From positions 159,149-223,148 of the forward strand of contig NZ_JAGHKQ010000002.1 in NCBI RefSeq assembly GCF_017742235.1: a stretch of DNA of 64,000 bases. Reading direction: 5' to 3'. This DNA is from Bacillus sp. 165. Its GTDB lineage: Bacteria; Bacillota; Bacilli; Bacillales; Bacillaceae_G. Within the stretch, counting starts at the first letter, position 1. Each line of letters starts with the position of its first letter. Under the pieces are notes generated by a model. It was given only the letters and a program-made list of their open reading frames with translations. It searched no databases and was not told the origin of the DNA. Shown here in pieces: positions 45,364 to 54,740 of the stretch. The position numbers and the translations under genes were made by a program.

Positions 45364-45858
45364 GTGTTTCTTTCTTATCTTCGCGAAAATAAATTGGTGA
45401 GTTATGTATTAGCAGCAATTCGTCTGTACTTAGGGTATACGTGGTTTACGGCAGGACTAGGAAAAATTCAAAACGGATTTGATGCTTCTGGATTTTTACA
45501 GGGGGCAATTGCAAAGGCTGCAGGTGATCATCCCATGGTGCAAGAGTGGTGGGCATCGTTTTTGCAATCATTTGCTGTACCAAACGTCGAATTATTTAAT
45601 GTGTTGATTCCTTGGGGTGAACTAGCAGTAGGGCTAGGATTATTATTGGGATTTTTAACGACTGCGGCAGTGTTTTTCGGAATGGTAATGAACTTTGCGT
45701 TTATGTTCAGCGGCACAACCAGCACAAATCCGCAAATGCTCTTGCTTTCGATTTTTATCATAGTGGCGGGCGCTAATGCAGGGAAGTTTGGTGTAGATGG
45801 CGTCATGAAGAAAAAAGGAATATTTAAAGGAAGAGAGCGTTCAAAAACAACAGATTGA
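45364..45858 (+). CDS. DoxX-family membrane protein
   Basis: Predicted 164-residue protein with four helices. The opening AAIRLYLGYTWFTAGLGKIQNGFD and GELAVGLGLLLGFLTTAAVFFGMVMNFAFMFSGT match the DoxX/DoxD family, some of whose members are linked to thiosulfate:quinone oxidoreduction or oxidative stress. Its specific role is unknown. The start is GTG, 9 bases after AAGGAGG. It is transcribed alone and followed by a terminator. Confidence 0.88.
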   Translation: MFLSYLRENKLVSYVLAAIRLYLGYTWFTAGLGKIQNGFDASGFLQGAIAKAAGDHPMVQEWWASFLQSFAVPNVELFNVLIPWGELAVGLGLLLGFLTTAAVFFGMVMNFAFMFSGTTSTNPQMLLLSIFIIVAGANAGKFGVDGVMKKKGIFKGRERSKTTD

Positions 45859-45869
45859 GCCAATCGACG

Positions 45870-45898
45870 AAAAGACCTTGGAAGCAAGGTCTTTTTTA
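45870..45898 (+). terminator. Rho-independent terminator after doxX
   Basis: A 10-bp stem (AAAAGACCTT / AAGGTCTTTT) with a 6-base loop and T run. Confidence 0.85.
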
Positions 45899-46037
45899 TT
45901 TCTTAAAGTGATGAATACGCATGTTCCCAAGTTTCATAAGTTTTTCAGAGAATTTATGTTGTGATAGTATAATCACTTTTATATTGCTTACACTACTCTC
46001 AAATGGATGTTTCTGGATTTGAGGGGTTGATATAGAA

Positions 46038-46688
46038 ATGAACGAAGCAAAGAAGGTAAGAATAGATGGAGCGGACGGAACGCCGCTCGGGCTGCTTGGA
46101 TTTGCAATGATTACGCTGCTCAGTTCATCAGAAAAATTCGGTTGGACAGAAGGCATTTCTTTTATCCTTCCATGGGCGATTTTTTTAGGGGGATTTGCTC
46201 AATTGTTTGCCGCGTTGCAGGATGTTAAGCATAAAAATACATTTGGGGCAACTATATTTGGAGGGTTTGCGTTATATTGGTTTGCGGTAGGGGTTTCTTG
46301 GTTGATCCAGCTTGGTGTTTTTGGAGAAACGTTGGCAAATAATGTGGATACACGGCAATTAGGAATAGCCATTGGCGGGTACTTAATTTTCACGCTTTCG
46401 TTAACAATTGGAGCTGCGGAAACAAATAAAGTATTATTTGTTAATTTTATTCTTATTGATATTTTGCTGCTTTCATTATTTTTAATTTCATTTAATGTTG
46501 CTACTACCATATTTAGACCGTTGGCTGCGTATTCTGAGTTCATTATCTCCTTGCTCTCCTTTTACGGCTGTATGGCATCGGTATTGAATAATCATTTTGA
46601 ATATACGTTCTTGCCTGTAGGAAAGCCTCTGGGGGTTTTCAAAAAATTGCGTAGGGAACGCCATTTTCAATCAAAGACAGGGTCTTGA
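46038..46688 (+). CDS. GPR1/FUN34/YaaH (SatP)-family acetate transporter-like protein
   Basis: Predicted 216-residue membrane protein with six helices. The N-terminal GTPLGLLGFAMITLLSS corresponds to the family's NPAPLGL signature in altered form, and the pattern WAIFLGGFAQLFAALQDVKHKNTFGATIFGGFALYWF is typical. Known members carry acetate, succinate or ammonium; the substrate here is not proven. A GAGGGG lies about 12 bases before the ATG. Confidence 0.82.
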   Translation: MNEAKKVRIDGADGTPLGLLGFAMITLLSSSEKFGWTEGISFILPWAIFLGGFAQLFAALQDVKHKNTFGATIFGGFALYWFAVGVSWLIQLGVFGETLANNVDTRQLGIAIGGYLIFTLSLTIGAAETNKVLFVNFILIDILLLSLFLISFNVATTIFRPLAAYSEFIISLLSFYGCMASVLNNHFEYTFLPVGKPLGVFKKLRRERHFQSKTGS

Positions 46689-46716
46689 GAACAGCGCATA
46701 ATTATATTCCTCGGTA

Positions 46717-46758
46717 TAGCAAAAACAAGAGGAGAAACTAATCCTCTTGTTTTTGCTA
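46717..46758. terminator. Bidirectional terminator
   Basis: A perfect 17-bp stem (46717-46733 with 46742-46758) with an 8-base loop. Confidence 0.9.
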
Positions 46759-46852
46759 TGTCTAATTTTATCCCTCACTCGGTAAGATTCCTCTTTCAAC
46801 ATAAGTAGTCATAATTTTATTAGTCGAAGAATCGTGCTAGAAAAGCCTCATT

Positions 46853-47257
46853 TTATTTATGTAATAACTGCTTTTTTAAAGACTTTGCAATGTCTTTGGG
46901 TAACATTCCATAACTCTCATCTTTGTCGCTGCTCAAAAGTGTTGCTGTCTCGCTTTTCTGATTAAACCAAATGTTGTATACCACCTCTTGCTTTCTGTTT
47001 TTGTATGTTACCTTTGCCAATATATCTTCTTTTCTAGCCATTGAAGGAATTGCATCCTTACTCCATTTAATATCGTTAAACTTGCTTTCTAAATCATGTA
47101 AGGCTGTTTGACCTGAAATGGTTGCTTTGCTTCCATAGCTTCCATCTGGTTGTGCTTCTTGAATCACAACCTTTGTCATTTGTCCAGATTCCTTACTGCA
47201 GCCTGATATAATTACCGCAAAGGTAAAAATGGTCAATAGATAGCCTTGTTTTCTCAT
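46853..47257 (-). CDS. Small lipoprotein of unknown function
   Basis: Predicted 134-residue exported lipoprotein. The signal peptide ends in IISGC (Cys about residue 20). The mature part has alternating polar/hydrophobic stretches and no Cys. Resembles uncharacterised Bacillus lipoproteins by eye; no domain is recognised. AGGAGGTG lies 6 bases before ATG 47257; a GTG-like longer start at 47266 is unlikely. Confidence 0.75.
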   Translation of the reverse strand: MRKQGYLLTIFTFAVIISGCSKESGQMTKVVIQEAQPDGSYGSKATISGQTALHDLESKFNDIKWSKDAIPSMARKEDILAKVTYKNRKQEVVYNIWFNQKSETATLLSSDKDESYGMLPKDIAKSLKKQLLHK

Positions 47258-47489
47258 ACAAAGCACCTCCTAATTGTTCTCACGCCACATGAAAATAATA
47301 GTAAGAAATATTCACCAAGGGCCTTCAAATTCCTTTATCCTCCCCAAGAGCATTTTTTATCTTATATAAGAATAAAAAACGAATTTCATAATAAATTTGT
47401 CTTGAATAAAGTAGATATAGGAGTGGTAATTACACACAGGCAAAATGGAACTCAGATTCCAATTTACATCGATACAAAGGGGGAGCAGG

Positions 47490-48293
47490 GTGAAGGCAGA
47501 ATACATTATGAAAAGAAGTCCATTAAAGCAGGAGAGTGAGGATGCCTATATAATAAACGAAAATATGCACATATATGGTGTATGTGACGGAGCAACCCCG
47601 ATTATTCCATTTCAAGACAAGAACGGTCATAACGGCGCTTTTTTAGCTGCGAATCTGTTTAAGCAATATTTCGAGACTATACAAGAAGAGGATTCATTAG
47701 CAGCCCATATCATGCAAGCAAACCAGCGATTACGTGAAGCGATGCTCGATCATCGAGTTGACGTTACAAACAAGCAGCAGTTATGGTGTACATGTATTGC
47801 TGTTATACGGATTACAGAGAACAATCTTATGTTTGCACAATTAGGAGACAGTATGATTGTGGTAAGATACAAAGACGGATCTATTAGAGTACTAACAAAG
47901 GATACGGTGAAAGGAATTGGAGAACGAGCGCGGTTAAAAAGAAGGGAAGAGAGAGGCAGAGGATTTATTGTACCGGACGAAAGTGTGTTTGCAGATAGAA
48001 AACAACAAATTCTGTATAATCGTACGTTGGCTAATACACCGAATGGGTATACAGTGGCAAATGGCTCAATAGAAGCAGGACAGTTTATACAACACGGTAT
48101 AGAAGCTATAGATACAATAAAAAATATTTTGATTTGTTCGGACGGACTGTTTCATCCCGTTCTTTCTTTAGAAGAAGTGGCACATGCTGTGTGGACAAAC
48201 GGTCTAGAACAATATGTGGAGAATTTAGGAGACTTTGAATATAAGAGAGGCTTGCATCCTGATGATAAAACAGCTGTTGTGATTTCGCTGTAG
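47490..48293 (+). CDS. PP2C-like serine/threonine phosphatase
   Basis: Predicted 267-residue cytosolic PPM-family protein. Metal-binding motifs are visible as GVCDGATP (about residues 29-36, in place of the usual DGMGG), LGDSMIVV, CSDGLFHPV and PDDKTAVV at the C-terminus. The change from DGMGG to DGATP and the lack of flanking kinase or regulatory genes leave its substrate open. A GTG at 47490 follows AAAGGGGGAG; the ATG at 47508 is an alternative. No partner is adjacent. Confidence 0.8.
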   Translation: MKAEYIMKRSPLKQESEDAYIINENMHIYGVCDGATPIIPFQDKNGHNGAFLAANLFKQYFETIQEEDSLAAHIMQANQRLREAMLDHRVDVTNKQQLWCTCIAVIRITENNLMFAQLGDSMIVVRYKDGSIRVLTKDTVKGIGERARLKRREERGRGFIVPDESVFADRKQQILYNRTLANTPNGYTVANGSIEAGQFIQHGIEAIDTIKNILICSDGLFHPVLSLEEVAHAVWTNGLEQYVENLGDFEYKRGLHPDDKTAVVISL

Positions 48294-48300
48294 GGGAAGG

Positions 48301-48720
48301 GCATGAATATAAAAAATTTCATTTTCTCAAACTGCTTCAAGAGTTGAACAAGATTCCAAAACTCGTAATCCATCATACAGAAAAAGGATGGGATGTAAAT
48401 AAGAAGCATCAATATCATCAAAGCTTACGGTAGGATATAATTATTTCATCGAAGAAGACGGCATAATCAAAGAAGGAATCGGTCTATATGAAGGTATGCA
48501 TCTGATAGGTCATCTAGTAATTTGAGTAAGAATGTGCCGACAGAGGAGCAACTGACGGCGCTGAAGGTGTTATACAGGTATTTGCTTACAAAATTCAATC
48601 TAACAATGATATTATTGGACATCAAGAGATAAGCAGAGTGACAAACACATGTCCGGGCTTGCGGCTTAATCTGGATGAAATGCGGAAAGAAATAAAAAAA
48701 GCTGCAATAGTAACAGGCAG
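48301..48720 (+). pseudogene. Fossil N-acetylmuramoyl-L-alanine amidase (amidase_2/PGRP fold)
   Basis: Fragments in shifting plus-strand frames spell an amidase_2 domain: KLVIHHTEKGWDVNKKHQYHQS, then GYNYFIEEDGIIKEG, HLIGH, VPTEEQLTALKVLYRYL, and finally NDIIGHQEI and TNTCPGLRLNL with the zinc-ligand His and Cys in the expected order. At least two frameshifts and several stops (TAG near 48433, TGA near 48525) inactivate it. T7-lysozyme-like amidases degrade peptidoglycan in phages and spores. Its relation to the adjacent minus-strand genes is unclear. Confidence 0.8.
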
Positions 48721-48724
48721 CTTG

Positions 48725-48883
48725 TTAGCCGATATCTCGTTTTTGACGAAGCCATTTTTTTCCGAGCTCCGTACGAGGCTCCAAAGAAAATGTTTTTTTC
48801 TCAAATCCGTGCTTTGCTAAATACACTTTAACGGGATTCTCAGTATGAGGATTCTTTTTTTTTCTAAAAAAAGATATGGACAA
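48725..48883 (-). CDS. 52-residue basic protein
   Basis: A TTG start at 48883 follows GGAGGTGA by 5-6 bases and encodes a very basic 52-residue protein (SISFFRKKKNPHTENPVKVY) rich in Lys and Arg, with no Cys. Longer in-frame starts to 48979 lack ribosome sites. Function unknown; it may bind nucleic acid, judging only from charge. Confidence 0.5.
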   Translation of the reverse strand: MSISFFRKKKNPHTENPVKVYLAKHGFEKKTFSLEPRTELGKKWLRQKRDIG

Positions 48884-48926
48884 GGAAGTCACCTCCATGA
48901 TGTAGTCTTGCCCATATAGTATATTC

Positions 48927-49130
48927 TTACGTACGCTTTGACGTGTCAAATCCATACAATCGATTGATTTTTCGCTCAAAGTTTTGAATAACTGCGTCCT
49001 TGCTTTTTGAATATTTATTTTTGCGTATAATATTTACAAAATCTGCTGTTTCCAGCTGCCGCTCTGGAGAAGAAGGAGCAGGTGAGTGAGCCAGCTGTAT
49101 GTACCGCGGTTCTTTTCGTTTCGTCATCAA
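48927..49130 (-). CDS. 67-residue hypothetical protein
   Basis: Predicted soluble, basic protein (MMTKRKEPRYIQLAHS, then FERKINRLYGF). AGAGGAGG is 8 bases before the ATG, and the gene follows the membrane gene at 49143 by 12 bases on the same strand, so the two are co-transcribed. No known domain seen. Confidence 0.6.
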   Translation of the reverse strand: MMTKRKEPRYIQLAHSPAPSSPERQLETADFVNIIRKNKYSKSKDAVIQNFERKINRLYGFDTSKRT

Positions 49131-49142
49131 CGTTGCCTCCTC

Positions 49143-50084
49143 TTAGCAAATCATTGGTTTTTCAGGTTCTAATATACGCTCGTATACAGCTCGAACCGCA
49201 AATTCATTTAAGGTATTAGATAATGCATGTAAATGCAGCTCATCAGTTTTATCAAAAGTATACTCTGAACTGTACAGAAATACTAATAAAAATGAATTAT
49301 CCTGTGCGGATGAAAAAAGAATAGGAGAAACGACCGCAGATTGTCTCGTTCCTGTATCTGTAAAACTAATGCTTTCTTTTGTATTTTTTGCCTCAAGGCC
49401 CAATTCTCTCACAAAGCGAGGCATATGCTTGATTTTTTCCTCCTCCAGTACATCCTCAAACACTTCAATAACCTCATAATTAAATCGTATATGCAGCTCT
49501 TCCCTATAGGTCATCTCCATAATAGCTATTACTTCTTCTACTAAGCTTTTTGCTTCAAGCTTCATACCTTCATCAATATAAGGTTTAAATTTATTGATGT
49601 AAAACTCTTCATTGGAAATGGTACTTAAAATGGCAAGGCGATAGTATTCAAATTGTCTGCTGTTTTCAAGCTCGACAGCCGCTGCCTCTACAATTTTATC
49701 CGCTTCTTTTTTGTATTCAAAGCCGAATATGCGGATATGCTCCATCCGCATGAAAGGAATGCGGACAATAAAGGACAGCGCTCCGAATGCAATCAACAAA
49801 ATGCCAATCATAACAACCTGCATAATAGCCTTGTTTTGTAAAATGGCTTGCATAAGATCTTTGGCACTATTCATATGCGGCGGATTTAGAAAGGAATCTG
49901 CATGCAGCCAAAATACGGTAATCATGCTTCCGACAAGGAAAAGGGTAAGGATAGCAGGGAGAATTTTAAGTATGGTTTTATACCATTTCGCAACTTCTTC
50001 GACAATATCCTTTCGGATGAAGAAGGGAATAGTTAGCAAGCTTCCAAGTATTGATCCGAGCAGCAAACAAATCGCATATTTCAT
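49143..50084 (-). CDS. Membrane protein with GAF-like cytosolic domain
   Basis: Predicted 313-residue protein. Three hydrophobic segments (about residues 3-25, 42-62 and 90-112) are followed by about 190 soluble residues. The latter (LENSRQFEYYRLAILSTIS, then AVVSPILFSSAQDNSFLLVFLYSSEYTFD) suggests a GAF-like sensor fold, but this is a visual guess. AAGGAGC precedes the ATG by 8 bases. Function unknown. Confidence 0.65.
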   Translation of the reverse strand: MKYAICLLLGSILGSLLTIPFFIRKDIVEEVAKWYKTILKILPAILTLFLVGSMITVFWLHADSFLNPPHMNSAKDLMQAILQNKAIMQVVMIGILLIAFGALSFIVRIPFMRMEHIRIFGFEYKKEADKIVEAAAVELENSRQFEYYRLAILSTISNEEFYINKFKPYIDEGMKLEAKSLVEEVIAIMEMTYREELHIRFNYEVIEVFEDVLEEEKIKHMPRFVRELGLEAKNTKESISFTDTGTRQSAVVSPILFSSAQDNSFLLVFLYSSEYTFDKTDELHLHALSNTLNEFAVRAVYERILEPEKPMIC

Positions 50085-50344
50085 CAGAAGGGCTCCTTTA
50101 TATAGTTCTACAATAAGTGTACCATATTCGGAATATTCCTTCTATTTTAGTTTATCGTTAAGGAATACGATGTAGAACTTTATCTATATTTTAGTTAAAA
50201 AGTGAGAAGGAAAGTATTAATAAATTGTCGAATATAAAAAATAAAGTTTATTCAGAAAATTAAAATAATTATCACTAGTAGTATTGAGTAGTTGCTGCAA
50301 TTGTCCTTTTTGAAAGCTTTTCACATTCGTAAGGAGGGGTTCGT

Positions 50345-51901
50345 TTGGGCATAACGTTAGGAAGAATGCTAGAGATAACAGTAGGTAATGAACCGAACAA
50401 GGAAGCGATTGTAGAACCGGCAAAAAATATTCGTTGGACATACAGCGAATGGAATATGCAGGTGAACAAGCTTGCAAGTGCTCTGCAAAAGAGCGGGGTA
50501 CGAAAAGGGGATAGAGTTTCCTCGTTTTTATTTAACTGTCAAGAAATGGCGACAGCTCTTTTTGCTTGTGCGAAAATCGGTGCGGTATTTAATCCCATCA
50601 ACTTTCGACTAAAGCCGCAAGAGCTGGCCTATATCCTTGAGGATGCTTCGCCTAAGATTGTATTGTTTGAGCAAGCACTTGCTCCTCAGGTTGGCAGCAT
50701 ACATAAGCAGTTTCCTCAAATACAGTTTTGGTATATTGATGAAAATCCGCCTGAATATGCTGTTTCGTATCACCAGCAGCTTTTAACTACGTCTGCAAAT
50801 TATATTAAAGTGGATGTAGAGGAGGATGATATTTGCTCCATTATGTATACAAGCGGCACAACGGGTCACCCAAAAGGAGTCCTGCACCGTCATCGTGAAA
50901 TGATGGAACAAAGTCTTATGTGTGTTGCATATATAGGTTATAACGGGCAAAGTCGCGGATTAGTAACAGCTCCTATGTTTCACTGCGCCGAATTGCATTG
51001 CTGCTTTATTCCGCGGGTACATAGCGCAGCAACAAACGTTATTCTTCACCATTTTGATGCAAAAACTGTGCTGCAAACGATTCAAGATGAGAAGATAACA
51101 GTCTTATTTGCAGCACCGACGATGTGGAATATGCTGCTTCAGGAAGATATTACAGCATACAATTTATCATCTTTACAGCGAGGGCTATACGGGGCGGCTC
51201 CAATGGCGCCTGCATTAATAAAAGCTTGTCATGACAAACTGCATGTAGAGCTTATTCAAGCCTATGGCATGACAGAAATGGGTCCTGCAGTCACGTTCTT
51301 ACGAGAGAACGAGCAGATTGCAAAGGTAGGCTCTGCCGGAAAAGCGGGGTATAATCACGAAATTCGGATTGTGCGCCCGAATGAAGAGGGGCCTTCTGAG
51401 CCGGATGATATTCTTCCTCCTTATGAAATCGGTGAGATTATTATGCGAGGCCCGTGCTTGATGGCAGGCTATTACAAAAAAGAAGACGCGACAGCAAAAG
51501 CTCTTTATAAGGGATGGTATCATTCAAGCGATTTAGGGTATTTAGATCAAGACGGATACTTATATGTTGCAGACCGTGTGGATGACATGATTATTAGCGG
51601 CGGTGAAAATATTTACCCTCGTGAAGTAGAAGATTTTCTATTTACACATAACAGCGTTCTTGATGTCGCAGTACTTGGCGAAAAAGATGAATTGTGGGGG
51701 CAGCGCGTTGTTGCGTACGTTGTGAGTAAAAATAAAGAATTAACGAGTGAGGAGCTGGACGAATATTGCAAAGCCAGCGACGCTTTAGCAGCTTACAAAC
51801 GCCCGCGCCGTTACGTATTCGTCAATGAATTGCCGCGCAATGCAAGCGGAAAAACACAAAAGTTTTTGCTTCGTGAGCAAGCAAGGAGGAGTACTGTTTG
51901 A
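50345..51901 (+). CDS. Acyl-CoA ligase (AMP-binding), first of operon
   Basis: Predicted 518-residue adenylate-forming CoA ligase. The P-loop-like signature is IMYTSGTTGHPKGVLHRH (about residues 164-181), followed by QAYGMTEMGP, DLGYLDQDGYLYVADRVDDMI and the C-terminal PRNASGKTQKF with the adenylating Lys. It activates a fatty or aromatic acid as acyl-AMP and then acyl-CoA. The start is TTG, 5 bases after GGAGGGG. The next gene begins at the stop codon, forming an operon with a CoA transferase and another ligase. The natural substrate is unknown. Confidence 0.92.
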   Translation: MGITLGRMLEITVGNEPNKEAIVEPAKNIRWTYSEWNMQVNKLASALQKSGVRKGDRVSSFLFNCQEMATALFACAKIGAVFNPINFRLKPQELAYILEDASPKIVLFEQALAPQVGSIHKQFPQIQFWYIDENPPEYAVSYHQQLLTTSANYIKVDVEEDDICSIMYTSGTTGHPKGVLHRHREMMEQSLMCVAYIGYNGQSRGLVTAPMFHCAELHCCFIPRVHSAATNVILHHFDAKTVLQTIQDEKITVLFAAPTMWNMLLQEDITAYNLSSLQRGLYGAAPMAPALIKACHDKLHVELIQAYGMTEMGPAVTFLRENEQIAKVGSAGKAGYNHEIRIVRPNEEGPSEPDDILPPYEIGEIIMRGPCLMAGYYKKEDATAKALYKGWYHSSDLGYLDQDGYLYVADRVDDMIISGGENIYPREVEDFLFTHNSVLDVAVLGEKDELWGQRVVAYVVSKNKELTSEELDEYCKASDALAAYKRPRRYVFVNELPRNASGKTQKFLLREQARRSTV

Positions 51902-53052
51902 TGCATCAAACTAAAAAAGCTATAGAAGATCGTATGCTGCAGGGAATCGTTATCTTGGATTTTTCTCACTATTTGCCGGGACCGTTTGCAACGATGCGGT
52001 TGGCAGATTTGGGAGCAGAAGTGATTAAGGTTGAGCCGCTGCATGGCGACTTGGCGAGAGGGTTTAATAGTGAAAGCCGCGCTCTTTTTGATGCGAATAA
52101 TCGAAGCAAAAAGAGTGTGGCGATAAATGTGAAGCATCCTGAGGGAAAAGAGCTCGCCCTTCGTTTGATAGAAAAAGCGGATGTGGTGCTTGAAAGCTTC
52201 CGCCCCGGTGTCATGAACAAGCTGGGTCTTGGGTATGAAGAAGCGTGCAAAGTTAATCCGGGCATTATATACGCATCCCTAACCGGCTATGGTCAAAATG
52301 GAGAATTTGCTAAATTTGCCAGTCATGATTTGAATTTTATGGCGGTGAGCGGTGTACTATCACAACTGAAGGATAAAAAGGGTGCCCCCATTCACCCGAA
52401 GCTGACGTTTGGAGATGAAATAGGCGGCATGCATGCATCAGAAAGGATTTTAGCTGCCTTACTCCAAAAAGGGAGGACTGGACGGGGCTGTTACTTAGAT
52501 ATTTCGTTAACAGACAGCTTAATTATGCTGATGAACACCCATGTCATGCTGGAAAAGCAGCTCGGTAAACAGTACGGGCTTAATGCACTGGGCGGTAATA
52601 TCGTTTCGTATTGTATTTATCCAACGAAGGATAATCGATTTGTAGCTTTAGGGGCAGTAGAAAGCAAGTTTTGGACACGCTTTTGTGAAGCGGCCGCACG
52701 CCCGGATTGGATACAAAAGCAATATGATCGGGCATGTGAAGGGGAAAGCGTGTATGAAGAAGTCAAGGCGTTGTTTGCTGGACAATCATTAGCATTTTGG
52801 TGTCAGTTTGCAAAGGAAGTGGATTGTTGTTTAACTCCGGTGCTGGAAACGGAAGAGCTCTCTGAGTCGGCTTATACTCAGCATATATTAACGACCGATG
52901 GTTATGTGCTTGCCCATCCAGAAGGAGAAGTTTCTCCTCCTCCGCAGCTCGGTGAGCATTCATATGAAATCTTTGAAAAGCAGCTTGGGCTTTCCAAGCA
53001 AGAGATTGCTAATTTACAAAATGAAGACATTATAGGGGGAATAACAAAATGA
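51901..53052 (+). CDS. CaiB/BaiF-family (class III) CoA transferase
   Basis: Predicted 383-residue cytosolic CoA transferase. The N-terminus VILDFSHYLPGPFATMRLADLGAEVIKVEP is the family hallmark, and the catalytic Asp lies in FGDEIGGMHA (about residue 170). Class III enzymes move CoA between carboxylic acids by an Asp-thioester mechanism. Translation is coupled to both neighbours: AAGGAGG lies before the start, and the end overlaps the next ATG. TTG 51898 is an alternative start. Together with two ligases it may process an organic acid through CoA esters. Confidence 0.9.
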   Translation: MHQTKKAIEDRMLQGIVILDFSHYLPGPFATMRLADLGAEVIKVEPLHGDLARGFNSESRALFDANNRSKKSVAINVKHPEGKELALRLIEKADVVLESFRPGVMNKLGLGYEEACKVNPGIIYASLTGYGQNGEFAKFASHDLNFMAVSGVLSQLKDKKGAPIHPKLTFGDEIGGMHASERILAALLQKGRTGRGCYLDISLTDSLIMLMNTHVMLEKQLGKQYGLNALGGNIVSYCIYPTKDNRFVALGAVESKFWTRFCEAAARPDWIQKQYDRACEGESVYEEVKALFAGQSLAFWCQFAKEVDCCLTPVLETEELSESAYTQHILTTDGYVLAHPEGEVSPPPQLGEHSYEIFEKQLGLSKQEIANLQNEDIIGGITK

Positions 53053-54659
53053 TGAATGTACCTTTAACAATTACTTCTATGCTTGAGCGCGCGGAAAAGT
53101 TTTTTAAAAAGAAACAAGTTGTATCACGAACGCACTCTGGAATTACAAAATATACATATGAAGAAATGGGTAAGCGGACGCGCCGTTTGGCAAGTGCTCT
53201 TACTAAATTAGGCGTACAGCGCGGGGAAAAAGTGGGAACATTCGCGTGGAACCACCATCGCCATTTAGAAGCATATTTCGCTATTCCAGGAATGGGAGCG
53301 GTGTTGCATACGATTAATATTCGCTTATCGCCAAGCCACATCTCTTATATTATCAATCATGCAGAGGACGAGCTAGTATTCATAGATGAAGATCTTGTTC
53401 CGCTAATTGAGGAAATAAAGGATGAGATTCCAACAGTAAAAGCGTTTATCATTATGACAGATAAAAAGGAGCTTCCACAAACAACATTGCAGCCTGTATA
53501 TTCCTACGAGCAGCTGCTTGCAGAAGGAGATCCATCCTTCCCGTTTTTACAAGATATTGACGAGAATGAGCCGGCTGGTATGTGTTACACATCAGCCACA
53601 ACAGGTAATCCAAAAGGAGTTGTCTACACTCATAGAAGTACAGTGCTTCACTGTATGAGTTTAGGATTAGCTGACAGTGTAGGGGTATCTGAAAATGATA
53701 TTACCATGCCGGTTGTTCCGATGTTTCATGTAAACGCTTGGAGTCTGCCGTACGCAGCCGTATGGTTCGGTTCTACTCTCGTACTGCCTGGCCCAATGTT
53801 CACCCCAAAGGTGTTGCTAGAGTTAGTTGAAGAAGAAAAAGTAACGATAACTGCAGGAGTGCCGACCATTTGGCTTGGTCTATTAAAAGAATTAGAGGAA
53901 GGAAATTATGATACTTCCAGTCTAAGAGCGACTCTTTGCGGCGGCTCCGCTGCTCCGAAAGCGATGATTGCGGCTTTTGAACAAAAATACAATATTCCAT
54001 TTATCCATGCCTACGGAATGACAGAAACAAGCCCGCTTGTAACGTTGGCGAGATTGAAGAGCTATGAAACAGAATTGGAGCATGCTGACCAATTAAATAT
54101 TCGTGCAAAGCAAGGGTATTTAGTACCTGGAGTGGATATGAAAGTGGTTGGAAAAAATGGAGAAGTGAAATGGGATGGAGAAGAAATCGGAGAACTTCTT
54201 CTACGCGGACCGTGGATTGCAAGCGAGTATTATAATGATGAGCGAACAGCAGATGCCTTTAAGGACGGTTGGCTACATACAGGTGATGTTGTTACTGTTG
54301 ATGAGGAAGGAAGCATCAAAATTGTGGATCGCATAAAAGATGTGATTAAAAGCGGCGGAGAATGGATTTCCTCCGTTGATTTGGAAAATGCATTAATGGC
54401 GCACGAAGCTGTCTTTGAAGCGGCAGTTGTTGGTGTACCGCATCAAGAGTGGCAGGAACGCCCGATTGCATGTGTAGTATTGAAAGAAAATGTAAAAGTG
54501 GAAAAAGAAGAGCTGTATGAATTGCTTCGTCCTCAGTTCGCAAAATGGTGGCTTCCAGATGATATTTTATTCCTTTCTGAAATTCCGAAATCATCTGTAG
54601 GAAAGTTTTTAAAGCGTGCACTGCGTGAGCAAATTAAAAACTATTATGTGCAAAGCTAA
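53049..54659 (+). CDS. Long-chain fatty-acid--CoA ligase, last of operon
   Basis: Predicted 536-residue AMP-binding ligase similar to medium/long-chain fatty acyl-CoA synthetases. Signatures: MCYTSATTGNPKGVVYTHRS (about residues 177-196), HAYGMTETSP and KSGGEWISSVDLE, with PKSSVGKFLKR at the C-terminus. It starts within the stop of the CoA transferase gene (ATGA). Together the operon encodes two ligases bracketing one CoA transferase, a set known in Bacillus genomes but of unclear pathway. Confidence 0.92.
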   Translation: MMNVPLTITSMLERAEKFFKKKQVVSRTHSGITKYTYEEMGKRTRRLASALTKLGVQRGEKVGTFAWNHHRHLEAYFAIPGMGAVLHTINIRLSPSHISYIINHAEDELVFIDEDLVPLIEEIKDEIPTVKAFIIMTDKKELPQTTLQPVYSYEQLLAEGDPSFPFLQDIDENEPAGMCYTSATTGNPKGVVYTHRSTVLHCMSLGLADSVGVSENDITMPVVPMFHVNAWSLPYAAVWFGSTLVLPGPMFTPKVLLELVEEEKVTITAGVPTIWLGLLKELEEGNYDTSSLRATLCGGSAAPKAMIAAFEQKYNIPFIHAYGMTETSPLVTLARLKSYETELEHADQLNIRAKQGYLVPGVDMKVVGKNGEVKWDGEEIGELLLRGPWIASEYYNDERTADAFKDGWLHTGDVVTVDEEGSIKIVDRIKDVIKSGGEWISSVDLENALMAHEAVFEAAVVGVPHQEWQERPIACVVLKENVKVEKEELYELLRPQFAKWWLPDDILFLSEIPKSSVGKFLKRALREQIKNYYVQS

Positions 54660-54668
54660 AATAACAGT

Positions 54669-54702
54669 ACAAAACCTACCAAGCTAGTTTGGTAGGTTTT
54701 GT
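54669..54702. terminator. Bidirectional terminator
   Basis: A 14-bp stem (54669-54682 with 54689-54702), 6-base loop, between convergent ligase and AlaX genes. Confidence 0.9.
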
Positions 54703-54740
54703 TATAGAATAAACAAAAAGAACGGGGTAAAATCGTTCTG

